Shown: piece by piece, positions 56,946 to 64,000 of the stretch
Numbering within the stretch: the stretch's first letter is position 1
How the letters are laid out: each line of letters starts with the position of its first letter
Source of the DNA: Flavisphingomonas formosensis
Lineage (GTDB): Bacteria; Pseudomonadota; Alphaproteobacteria; Sphingomonadales; Sphingomonadaceae
Length of the DNA stretch: 64,000 nt
NCBI RefSeq assembly: GCF_009755815.1
Contig: NZ_WRPK01000010.1
Coordinates: 62,001-126,000 of the forward strand
Direction: 5' to 3'
Notes under the pieces: generated by a model
What the model saw: only the letters and a program-made list of their open reading frames with translations
What the model was told of the DNA's origin: nothing
Databases searched by the model: none
Made by a program: the position numbers and the translations under genes

Positions 56946-57908
56946 TTATGCGTAGTAGCGGCTCGAATAGCGCCGGAACTCCATGATCGGCCCATCGCCG
57001 GCACAGAGTTTCGGCTTGTGGAGATGCTTCTTGTAATCGAGCACCTTCAGATCCTGCTCCACCTCGAATACGAAGCGTTCGACGAACGGCTTGCCGATCA
57101 TGTCGTAAAGCGCCGGATCCGGCATCTCCGACAGATAGAGCCGCGTTTTCTGCAGGAAGCGCTCATCGTCTATCGGCGTGAAGCTATGCACGAAGACCGT
57201 GCTCCAGCCCTGTCCGCGAAATTCCTGGTTCAGCAAGGACACGCCCGACAGCCGGACGGTCATTCCCTGCACCGCTTCCTCGCCGGTCATCGCATATTCG
57301 ACGCGAAGCCCGAAATCCTCCTGCGCCGTCTCCAGCACGTCCGGCAGGTTGTTGCTGTTGTGGAGTTGCTGGATATGGGCGGTGTCGAAAAGATTCTCGA
57401 GGATGTCGCGGAACGGGCAGGTCGTCTCCCACTGCCGCTCCTCATAGAGGACATAGCCGCCCTCCTTGAGTTTGGAGCTGGCATAAGGCTCGAAGTCCGG
57501 TTGCCGGCCATGCGCATCGTACCACATCAACACCATGCCATCGACCTCGCGGGTCGGGTGCAAGGTGAGCTTCACCGACGCCGGCGGCATCACCTTCGTG
57601 TAGGGAATATCGACGATGCTGCCGTCGGCGCCGTCGAACTGCCACTTATGGAAGGGGCAAGTGATCTTGCCCTCGCAGATCGCGCCGTCGTGGCTGGCGA
57701 GATGGGCACCGAGATGCGGGCAATAGGCATCGGCCACCTGCGCGGTGCCATCCTGGGTGCGGTAGACGATGAGTTGCTGGTCGAGATAGCTGACCGGCAG
57801 CATCGCCTCCCCGCTCACGTCGCGCGATTCCGCCACGCAATACCAGCCCCGCGGGAAGCCGGGCTGCTCGATCCGGTATTTCATCGGGATCGGCTTCAAA
57901 TAGGTCAT
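56946..57908 (-). CDS. Rieske 2Fe-2S oxygenase, KshA-like (locus B)
   Basis: 320-aa oxygenase. Rieske ligands: CPHLGAHL (Cys63, His65) and CPFHKWQ (Cys84, His87). The mononuclear iron motif is ENLFDTAHIQQLH. Single-component N-Rieske oxygenases of this length and with an FPRGWYCVAESRDV opening include 3-ketosteroid 9-alpha-hydroxylase KshA and DdmC-like demethylases. Its upstream neighbour encodes a KstD/fumarate-reductase-type flavoprotein, which fits steroid-like ring attack (inference). ATG 57908 has GGGAGAG upstream. No reductase partner is nearby. Confidence 0.88.
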   Translation of the reverse strand: MTYLKPIPMKYRIEQPGFPRGWYCVAESRDVSGEAMLPVSYLDQQLIVYRTQDGTAQVADAYCPHLGAHLASHDGAICEGKITCPFHKWQFDGADGSIVDIPYTKVMPPASVKLTLHPTREVDGMVLMWYDAHGRQPDFEPYASSKLKEGGYVLYEERQWETTCPFRDILENLFDTAHIQQLHNSNNLPDVLETAQEDFGLRVEYAMTGEEAVQGMTVRLSGVSLLNQEFRGQGWSTVFVHSFTPIDDERFLQKTRLYLSEMPDPALYDMIGKPFVERFVFEVEQDLKVLDYKKHLHKPKLCAGDGPIMEFRRYSSRYYA

Positions 57909-57998
57909 CGGCAACTCTCCCTTGTCTCTGCCGTTCGCCCGACCATCCCTCATAGCCGGACCGTCGCCTCGGCGGAGCTTCGTGCCCCGTCTCCTCTG

Positions 57999-59477
57999 TC
58001 AGGCGGCGGCCTGCGCCGCCGCATACTTCCCGCACTGCCGGCCGAAGAAAGTCGATTCGCCGATGCAGGTGCCGGTGGAATAGCCCATCGAATCATAGGC
58101 CAGATTGGAAGCGCACGCACCTGCCGCGTAGAGACCGGGAATCGGCCGCCCGTCCGCATACAGAACCTCGCCCTTCGCCGAGGTCTTGAGACCGCCCAAG
58201 GTGAAGCCGAGGATCGGCGTTGAGCCAATCGAGCAGTCGATCGCCGCAAACGGAGCTTCGGTCAGCGGCTGGACCCATTTGGGCAGCTTGCGGAATTCAG
58301 GATCTTCCCCGCTTGCTGCATGGGCATTGTAATTCGCCATGGTCTTTTGCAGCGCCCCCTCGGGCAGCTTCAGGTCGCGCTCCATCTCCTCGACTGTCTC
58401 CCAGGCGTCGATCAGATCGTGCGGATATTCGCAGCGCCCGAAGATGGCGTTGTCGCAGATCAGATAGGCCCTGCGCTCAGGCTGGGCGAGCACCGCCGCG
58501 GTGGAGCGGCTGTGATAGCTGTCCTCGGCGACGAAGCGCTTGCCCTCCACATTGACCAGGATCGCCTTCAACAGGCTCTCGGGCGGATAGAAAGGCGAAG
58601 TGATGAAGAAGCCGTCCATATGCTCGAACACGCCGCCCGCGCTCTCGCCGAGCCGGTGGCCGACGCCCTGGACATAGCCGGAGCCCAGCTTGCCGAACAC
58701 CTCGTCGGCGAAGACCGGGCAATATTCGTCCATCATCTCCTGGTTCATGCTGAACCCACCGGTGGCGAGCACGACGCCGCGGCGCGCGCGGACATAATGA
58801 TCCTGCTGAAAGCGCGTGTAGCGTAGCCCGACGACACGGCCGTCCGCATCGACGATCAGTTGCCGGGCGTTGGCATCGCACTCGATCCGCACGCCGAGCG
58901 TCTCCGCCGTCGCGATCAGCCCTTCCATCAGTACCTGGCCGCCGCCGCCGGTCTCACCCACGCCGACATGCTTCTCGTCCTTGCCGGGCATCTTGTGGCC
59001 GCGCGGCGCCGGCTTTGCGATCTCGCGATAGGGCCACACCTGTTCATTGCCCGTCCACGCCAGCGACTCCGCGCTCGAATGCTCATAATGTTTATGCGGG
59101 TAGAAGCGGTCGTCGAACGGCACGGCATTCGCTTCGATCCAGTCGAAATGGTCGACCGAGCTGTCCGCATAGAGCCGTGCCTTCGCAGGATCGGCTTCGG
59201 GGCTCATCTCGCGCAGATAGAGATACATGTCCTGCGCGCTGTCCTCGATGCCATTGAGCTTCTGCACGCGCGTGCCGCCGCCCAGATAGATGAAGCCGCC
59301 CGACAGCGCCGTCGATCCCCCGCCCGCCGATGCGCGCTCGATCACCGTCACGTCCGCGCCTGCGCGGCGCGCCTCGATCGCCGCCCCCGCCCCGGCCGCG
59401 CCCAGCCCGATCACCAGAACGTCAGTGGTCTCGTCAAACCGCTCCACATCGCCCAGTGCGATGGTCTCGAACGCCAT
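57999..59477 (-). CDS. FAD-dependent oxidoreductase, fumarate reductase / 3-ketosteroid dehydrogenase type
   Basis: 492-aa flavoprotein. FAD binds at VLVIGLGAAGAGAAIEARRAG with VTVIERASAGGGSTALSGG; a second segment VVLATGGFSMNQEMM and the C-terminal GLYAAGACASNLAYDSMGYSTGTCIGE are also shared with KstD and succinate/fumarate dehydrogenases. The reaction is probably dehydrogenation of a ring or chain C-C bond. The end of its gene lies 90 bases upstream of the Rieske B start, same strand, so they may be co-transcribed. The start is ATG 59477. Confidence 0.88.
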   Translation of the reverse strand: MAFETIALGDVERFDETTDVLVIGLGAAGAGAAIEARRAGADVTVIERASAGGGSTALSGGFIYLGGGTRVQKLNGIEDSAQDMYLYLREMSPEADPAKARLYADSSVDHFDWIEANAVPFDDRFYPHKHYEHSSAESLAWTGNEQVWPYREIAKPAPRGHKMPGKDEKHVGVGETGGGGQVLMEGLIATAETLGVRIECDANARQLIVDADGRVVGLRYTRFQQDHYVRARRGVVLATGGFSMNQEMMDEYCPVFADEVFGKLGSGYVQGVGHRLGESAGGVFEHMDGFFITSPFYPPESLLKAILVNVEGKRFVAEDSYHSRSTAAVLAQPERRAYLICDNAIFGRCEYPHDLIDAWETVEEMERDLKLPEGALQKTMANYNAHAASGEDPEFRKLPKWVQPLTEAPFAAIDCSIGSTPILGFTLGGLKTSAKGEVLYADGRPIPGLYAAGACASNLAYDSMGYSTGTCIGESTFFGRQCGKYAAAQAAA

Positions 59478-59634
59478 ATGCCCGCTATCCTCTCAGCTTA
59501 TCGACTGCTCTATCGGGCAGTGGATGCCATGGCCGCGGGCGCCGGCCAATCGCTGAATGCTTGGGCATCGGGCCAAGATGAGGGCTTATGGCCATCGCCG
59601 CCCGGAAAAGCGCGACAAGAAAAAGGACGCGCCT

Positions 59635-59898
59635 TTAGCCGCTATACGCGGCGGCCTTGTTATGGTCGCGCATCGCACGCGCCTGATCTTCCAGCCTGTC
59701 AGCCTGCGCCGGGTCCTTGCTGCGCACCTGGAGGCTGCGTTGCTCCATCGCCTGAGCGGCATCGTCCCGAGCCTTGCGGTCGGCTTGGGCGGCGATGTCC
59801 ACCGCATGGCCGTCAGCGCTATGCTCGATCGTGCCCCGCCCCTTGCATCCGGGGAGCACAGCGACGAGGATCAGCGCAAGAACGAGACGTCGCATCAT
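59635..59898 (-). CDS. Small lipoprotein, 87 aa
   Basis: Signal with lipobox LILVAVLPGC puts the acylated cysteine at residue 18. The mature part is helical and charged (ADRKARDDAAQAMEQRSLQVRSKDPAQADRLEDQARAMRDHNKAAAYSG when read through). No family recognised. Start is ATG 59898 or ATG 59895; the first overlaps the stop of the upstream small-protein gene by four bases, so they are translationally coupled. Confidence 0.75.
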   Translation of the reverse strand: MMRRLVLALILVAVLPGCKGRGTIEHSADGHAVDIAAQADRKARDDAAQAMEQRSLQVRSKDPAQADRLEDQARAMRDHNKAAAYSG

Positions 59899-60110
59899 GC
59901 GCTCGCTGCCGGATCTTCACCGGTTACCGCGTGCCATCCCTTGCGGATCCCGTATTGCACGGCCCAACCGAGCGCATAGGTGGCGACCACGGGCACGATC
60001 GCCTTGATCGCAGCTTCAGCGACCGTGCCGATAATCGCACCCTTGATGCCGCTGTCTCCATCCTGCCGATCGATGGCGGCACCAACGAGCGCTCCGAACA
60101 GATTGGACAT
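59895..60110 (-). CDS. Small glycine-zipper-like membrane protein, 71 aa
   Basis: MSNLFGALVGAAIDRQDGDSG followed by KGAIIGTVAEAAIKAIVPVVATYALGWAVQYGIRKGW when read through: a glycine-spaced hydrophobic segment similar to glycine-zipper proteins. GAAGGAGA ribosome binding site before ATG 60110. Together with the overlapping lipoprotein gene it forms a two-gene unit. No function known. Confidence 0.75.
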   Translation of the reverse strand: MSNLFGALVGAAIDRQDGDSGIKGAIIGTVAEAAIKAIVPVVATYALGWAVQYGIRKGWHAVTGEDPAASA

Positions 60111-60277
60111 GCACGTCTCCTTCGCAATGAAAGCGATCGAACGGACGAAGCGTTCCTTGCCGTCGGTCGATCCAGAACGCTCGGCACGCGACGAGCATTT
60201 TGGCGACCCGATACTTGCTGTGGCGGCCTATCCACGCAGGCCGTATCATTTGACGAAGATCGGAGCCGTCCGTAGCT

Positions 60278-60293
60278 CTGACACATATGTCAG
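60278..60293. promoter_or_regulatory. Candidate operator upstream of acyl-CoA ligase gene
   Basis: Perfect-armed palindrome CTGACA-CATA-TGTCAG, 36 bases upstream of the ligase start, of the type bound by TetR and GntR regulators. No matching regulator gene is adjacent. Confidence 0.45.
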
Positions 60294-60329
60294 CCGCCGC
60301 CCGAACGAAGCGGTCAAGATGGTGAGGAT

Positions 60330-61937
60330 ATGACGCTGAACCTTTCCGACCCCGTCGACCGAACCTTGCCTGCGGTACTGTCGAGCTGGGCGCGCGCGAC
60401 GCCCGACGCGATCTTCCTGATGTCGGACGAGGGGCAGGAGAGCTTCGCCGAGACCGATCGGAAAGTGAATCGCATAGCGAACGGCCTCATCGCTTTCGGC
60501 GTCGGCCAGGGTGATCGCGTCGCCATCCTAATGGGGAGCCGGCCGGACTATGTCCGGATCGTCCTCGCGGCCAATCGCATCGGTGCGATCTGGGTGCCGA
60601 TCAATCCCGACTATCGTGGCGACTGGCTGGTCGAGGCGATCGCCGACTCCTTGCCGGCCGCGCTGATCATCGACGGGGTCTATTCAGACCGGCTCGCCCA
60701 AGTGGTCGATCGCCTTTCCGTTCCGCGGATAGCCGTGCTCGGCGCGCCTGGCCCCCTGGCCGGACGCGTCACCGACTTTGCCGAGATCGCCGACGCAAGC
60801 GATGCGCCGCCTCCTCCCATCGCGCTGTCCTATGGCGACACGGCGGCGATCCTCTGGACCTCGGGCACCACCGGCAAGCCCAAAGGCGTGATGCAGAGTC
60901 ACAACGCCTGGATCAACTCCGCCGAGAGCGGCAACCGCATGTGGGAAACGCGGGCCGGCGATGTCGCATATAACTGCCTGCCGCTCTATAATTCCGCTGC
61001 CTGGGCGGCCACGGTCTTCCGCGCATTGGTCGCCGGGATTCCGGTTGCCATGGATTCCGCCTTTTCAGTGAGCAGCTTCTGGGATCGCATCCGCCATTAT
61101 GGCGCCACTCAGACGATGAGCCTCGGCGCGATGCACATGTTCCTGTGGAATGCGCCCGAGCGCCCCGACGATCGCGCCAATCCTTTGCGGACCGTGTCGA
61201 TGGTGCCGCTGCCGGAGCATCTCATCGATCCGATCTGCGCCCGTTTCGGTATCGAGAAGATCTCCCAAGGCTTCGGCCAGAGCGAGGTCATGACTCTGAT
61301 CGGCCGCGAATGCTTCCCCGGCGCGCGTAACAAACCCAATGCGCTCGGCAAGGTGAGCGAAGATTTCGAGCTTCGTCTGGTCGATGACGACGGCCGCGAG
61401 GTTCCGGTCGGCGAAACGGGCGAGTTCGCCGTGAAGGCAAAGAAGCCGCACATCCTTTTCAACGGCTATTTCAACAATCCGGAGGCGACCGCCCAGGCGT
61501 GGCGCGACGGCTGGTTCCTGATGGGCGATCTCGGCCGGATGGATGCGGACGGGGATTATTTCTTCGTGGACCGGAAAAAGGACTATATTCGCTACAAGGG
61601 CCGTAGCGTCTCCTCCTTCCAGGTGGAAAGCGTGGCCAACCGCTTTCCCGGCATCGCGCAGTGCGCCGCCTATGGCGTGCCCTCGGCCGAACTCGATTCC
61701 GAACATGAGATCAAGCTGGACGTAGTGCCCAAGCCCGGCATGACGATCGATCCCGCCACACTCGCCCGCTTCATCAATGACAATGCGCCGCACTTCATCG
61801 TACCGCGCTACATCGAAGTGGTCGACGCGCTGCCCTACACCCCGACCAACAAGGTGGAGAAATACAAGCTGCGCGCCAAGGGCGTCACCGCGCAGACCTG
61901 GGACCGCCAGGCGGAAGCATTCGAACTGGTGAGGTAA
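60330..61937 (+). CDS. AMP-binding acyl-CoA synthetase / ligase
   Basis: 535-aa adenylate-forming enzyme that activates a carboxylic acid to an acyl-CoA via an acyl-AMP. The P-loop TSGTTGKPKGV is at 177-187; YGVPSAELDSEHEIKL and DYIRYKGRSVSSFQVE are the A8-region landmarks, and NKVEKYKLR near the end carries the catalytic Lys. The substrate is unknown; neighbours suggest an aromatic or steroid-derived acid. It ends six bases from the convergent exonuclease-like gene. ATG 60330 is preceded by GAGGAT. Confidence 0.92.
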   Translation: MTLNLSDPVDRTLPAVLSSWARATPDAIFLMSDEGQESFAETDRKVNRIANGLIAFGVGQGDRVAILMGSRPDYVRIVLAANRIGAIWVPINPDYRGDWLVEAIADSLPAALIIDGVYSDRLAQVVDRLSVPRIAVLGAPGPLAGRVTDFAEIADASDAPPPPIALSYGDTAAILWTSGTTGKPKGVMQSHNAWINSAESGNRMWETRAGDVAYNCLPLYNSAAWAATVFRALVAGIPVAMDSAFSVSSFWDRIRHYGATQTMSLGAMHMFLWNAPERPDDRANPLRTVSMVPLPEHLIDPICARFGIEKISQGFGQSEVMTLIGRECFPGARNKPNALGKVSEDFELRLVDDDGREVPVGETGEFAVKAKKPHILFNGYFNNPEATAQAWRDGWFLMGDLGRMDADGDYFFVDRKKDYIRYKGRSVSSFQVESVANRFPGIAQCAAYGVPSAELDSEHEIKLDVVPKPGMTIDPATLARFINDNAPHFIVPRYIEVVDALPYTPTNKVEKYKLRAKGVTAQTWDRQAEAFELVR

Positions 61938-61943
61938 GCGCCG

Positions 61944-62498
61944 TCAGCGGCCGTAGAAGGCCTGCGCTTCCTCATAGCCCACCTCATAATCCCACATGCG
62001 CAGATACGCCTCGGCATTGCCGAGCGCGTCTTCGAGGGGATCATGGGTGTGCGCGGTGATACGCAGCTTCTTCCAACCGAGCGTCTCATGCTCGCGCCGG
62101 CGGAGGCCCGACCACATGTCGCCGATCCGCCGCGCCGAATGGCCGAGCGGATTGGAGCCGATCGTGGTCATGAAGCCGAAGTTCATCCACTGGAAATCGA
62201 ACCCCGGATTGTCGGAGACCATGATCAGCCGATCCGAGTCGAGCTCCTCCAGCCATGCGTTGAAGTGCCGGAAGCACTCGTCCATCGTATGGGTGAAGGC
62301 CTCATGCTCTTCGCGGGTCACGCCGACCACGCGATAGGCGGCCGGATCATAGGCATCGACGGTCGGGCGCATGTCCCGCGAGCGATAGCAGCGGGTGAGG
62401 CCCGGTTCGATGACCACGGCACCGAAGCTGATGATGTCGCCGCGCAGGGGGCATGGACCGCTGGCTTCGGTATCAACGGAAATTAGGAGCCTGCTCAT
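61944..62498 (-). CDS. DEDD-type 3'-5' exonuclease-like protein
   Basis: 184-aa RNase H-like nuclease. Exonuclease motif I is SVDTEASGP (D-x-E), a motif II-like SDNPGFDFQWMN is in the middle, and HDPLEDALGNAEA is motif III (HxxxxD). It resembles Rv2179c-type or 3'-5' exoribonuclease proteins that trim RNA. Starts at ATG 62498; an upstream GTG at 62510 is possible. The neighbouring ligase gene is convergent and six bases away. Confidence 0.8.
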   Translation of the reverse strand: MSRLLISVDTEASGPCPLRGDIISFGAVVIEPGLTRCYRSRDMRPTVDAYDPAAYRVVGVTREEHEAFTHTMDECFRHFNAWLEELDSDRLIMVSDNPGFDFQWMNFGFMTTIGSNPLGHSARRIGDMWSGLRRREHETLGWKKLRITAHTHDPLEDALGNAEAYLRMWDYEVGYEEAQAFYGR

Positions 62499-62761
62499 GA
62501 TGCCGCCCACCTAGAGCAAGCGGGCGCACACATCAAATGCCGAACATATTTTGTCATGCGCGGCCCCTTCCACCGACAGCCGCTTTAGGGCTGCGCCGTC
62601 TCTCCCTCGACGAAGCGCTCGCCAGCGTTCGTTACGAGCTGCGCCGCTTTTCGCGCTTTAGCGAAGACGCGGCGGGGGGCGACCCGATGCGGGTCGACGC
62701 GCTCCCCGAACCTCTGCTGGAAAGCCTTTAGCGGCGGCAGCGTCGCCCCGGCGCACCCGCC

Positions 62762-63706
62762 TCAGCGCCCTACCGCTTTGCGGAACGCCTCGACGAGCGG
62801 ACGCAGCGTCGCCTCGGCCGTATCCTGTTCCTTCGCAAGCCGCGGCGAAGTGACGAAATCGGTCACACCGGCAGCCACCTGCGCGGCCACGCTCTCCATC
62901 GTGCGGCCGAGATCGATCTCGCCATCGTCGCTCTTCACGAGCGGCAGATGACCCACCACCTGCAGCCCCTCGGCATCGCCGCCGGCCGCCGCGAGCATGT
63001 CCCTGACGCGCGGGATCGCCTCGCCGAGATTGGCTGCATCCGCGCCCCATGGAATCCAGCGCGCGCCATAACGTGCCAGACGCCGCACGGTCGAGCTGCG
63101 AACCGTACCGCTCACCCAGATCGGCACGCCTTCCGGGCGCGTCGGCTTGGGCATCTGGTGAATATTCTTGAAGCTCAGCAGCGGCGAGTCGAAGGAGGCG
63201 CGCTGGTTGCGCCACAGCTCGAGACAGACCTCCAGGCTGTGATCGAGAAGCTTGCCGCGCCCTTCGAATTCGAGCCCTGCCGCCTCATATTCCTCCCGCT
63301 GCCAGCCGACGCCGACGCCGAGATCGAGCCGTCCGCCCGACAGCACGTCCAAGGTCGAGGTGCTCTTGGCAAGGATCACCGGACGGCGCAAAGCCGCGAG
63401 CAGGATGTGGGTGCGCAACCGGATCTGCCGGGTCATGCCGGCAATCACCGACAGGGTGGTCAGCGGCTCCAGCCAATGGCCATCGGGACCGGTCGGCTGC
63501 TTGCCACCTGCCATCCCGCCAATCTCGGGTCGGCCATATTCCTCGAGCCGCTCGCCATAGACGACATGGTCCGACACGACGAGCCGATCGACCCCGGCCG
63601 CATCAGCGGCGCGCGCCTGCGCGAACATCGGTTCCCAGCTCCCCGGATCCTCGGCCGAGAAGGACATCAAGCCCATGGTGAGCTGCGGCATCGTCTTGGC
63701 GGTCAA
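62762..63706 (-). CDS. LLM-class flavin-dependent oxidoreductase (TIGR03619-like)
   Basis: 314-aa luciferase-like monooxygenase family protein, distinct from the one at 4497-5378. RLVVSDHVVYGERLEEYGRP, RTHILLAALRRPVILAKSTSTLDVLSGGRLDLGVGVGWQREEYEAAG when read through, and GTVRSSTVRRLARYGARW are landmarks of the group annotated as TIGR03619. The start is TTG 63706 with GAGGAGAGAG close upstream; ATG 63691 is the alternative. Cofactor is FMN or F420, unresolved. Confidence 0.87.
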   Translation of the reverse strand: MTAKTMPQLTMGLMSFSAEDPGSWEPMFAQARAADAAGVDRLVVSDHVVYGERLEEYGRPEIGGMAGGKQPTGPDGHWLEPLTTLSVIAGMTRQIRLRTHILLAALRRPVILAKSTSTLDVLSGGRLDLGVGVGWQREEYEAAGLEFEGRGKLLDHSLEVCLELWRNQRASFDSPLLSFKNIHQMPKPTRPEGVPIWVSGTVRSSTVRRLARYGARWIPWGADAANLGEAIPRVRDMLAAAGGDAEGLQVVGHLPLVKSDDGEIDLGRTMESVAAQVAAGVTDFVTSPRLAKEQDTAEATLRPLVEAFRKAVGR

Positions 63707-63825
63707 GGGGCTCTCTCCTCGTTGGTCGGCGGCCCGCCTTGGCATGGCGCCGGCGGTTTCCAAAGGGGGCACGATCTATGCCCGACGGCGATTCATATGC
63801 ACATTGGCGCGCCTATCATGCCCTC

Positions 63826-64000
63826 TTATCGATAAAAGCGTACGAAATCCTCCGCCGTCGCTGCATCGAGAGCCCGGCGATATCCGACAAATGCCGCGTC
63901 ATCCGGCGCGATCAGGCCGAAGCCAGGCGCCGCACTCTCGCCCAGCGGGATCATGACCACCGGGCAGGCCACCGGCATGAGCTGCGTGCCGCTGCCGACC
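63826..64000 (-). CDS. C-terminal fragment of an unidentified protein (cut by window edge)
   Basis: About 57 codons end at TAA 63826-63828. The visible tail reads VACPVVMIPLGESAAPGFGL, then APDDAAFVGYRRALDAATAEDFVRFYR when read on. The composition is protein-like and the frame is open to base 64000, but no family is recognised from the fragment. Confidence 0.5.
   Translation of the reverse strand, partial: VGSGTQLMPVACPVVMIPLGESAAPGFGLIAPDDAAFVGYRRALDAATAEDFVRFYR

Noticed and set aside
58860-60275. 471-aa plus-strand open frame across the flavoprotein and small lipoprotein genes
   Set aside because: It crosses several real genes on the other strand and reads as an Arg/Pro-rich shadow.
62537-62731. 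64-aa plus-strand open frame between exonuclease and LLM genes
   Set aside because: No ribosome binding site, no recognisable family and a leucine/arginine-rich composition; could not be supported.

Overview
The window is high-GC alphaproteobacterial DNA, most probably from a sphingomonad (Sphingomonas, Sphingobium or Rhizorhabdus type). Support comes from gene content: an UrcA-family protein, DUF4169, PEP-CTERM export, large TonB receptors, many Rieske and LLM oxidoreductases, and promoters of the alphaproteobacterial general stress sigma factor EcfG (GGAAC-N16/17-CGTT). No IS element, prophage, CRISPR array, tRNA or rRNA was seen. Genes are dense, with short operons on both strands and several GTG or TTG starts behind strong ribosome binding sites.

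Region 1 (1-21.9 kb) is mixed housekeeping and stress: a truncated flavin amine oxidase, an iron-permease-like protein, an OhrR-type regulator overlapping a glutathione peroxidase gene, a glycosyltransferase, an LLM oxidoreductase, a diguanylate cyclase, DUF2252, an L,D-transpeptidase, a stand-alone WYL-like protein, a DUF2185/Imm33 protein, UrcA, an SDR, GlsB, a secreted Tyr/Gly-rich protein, an epoxide-hydrolase-like enzyme, a class A beta-lactamase, a nitroreductase, a cyclophilin and a class A PBP. Region 2 (22-28.2 kb) is gltBD, glutamate synthase. Region 3 (28.2-43.1 kb) is an outer-membrane and uptake region: a TonB receptor with a nearby TetR regulator, two DUF4019 lipoproteins, a kinase-like/DUF7064-type pair, a PEP-CTERM choice-of-anchor A protein, a second TonB receptor divergent from a periplasmic protein plus di-heme cytochrome c peroxidase, a PRISE-type reductase, and a FecI/FecR pair with no adjacent receptor.

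Region 4 (43.1-51.8 kb) holds a serine hydrolase, a DsbA-fold isomerase with DUF4169, a Coq4-family protein in an apparent operon with a D-aminoacylase-type amidohydrolase, an MHYT-PAS hybrid histidine kinase and a YoaK protein. Region 5 (51.8-53.7 kb) is a small regulatory patch: a candidate structured small RNA ending in an intrinsic terminator, a 60-aa protein and a 48-aa membrane protein each behind an EcfG promoter, and a Crp/Fnr regulator. Region 6 (53.7-64 kb) looks catabolic: SnoaL-like and SRPBCC proteins with a Rieske oxygenase, a divergent XRE regulator, a second Rieske oxygenase next to a KstD/fumarate-reductase-like flavoprotein, an acyl-CoA ligase behind a palindromic operator, a DEDD exonuclease and a second LLM oxidoreductase.

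The most notable items are the four candidate EcfG promoters, each in front of a tiny gene (including an unlisted 43-aa membrane protein), the structured RNA at 51.87-52.05 kb, the Coq4/amidohydrolase pairing, the TonB/di-heme-peroxidase set, the two-Rieske locus, and a 149-bp inverted-repeat-bounded element between catabolic genes. All functional assignments are from reading translated sequence and motif recall; no database search was run.
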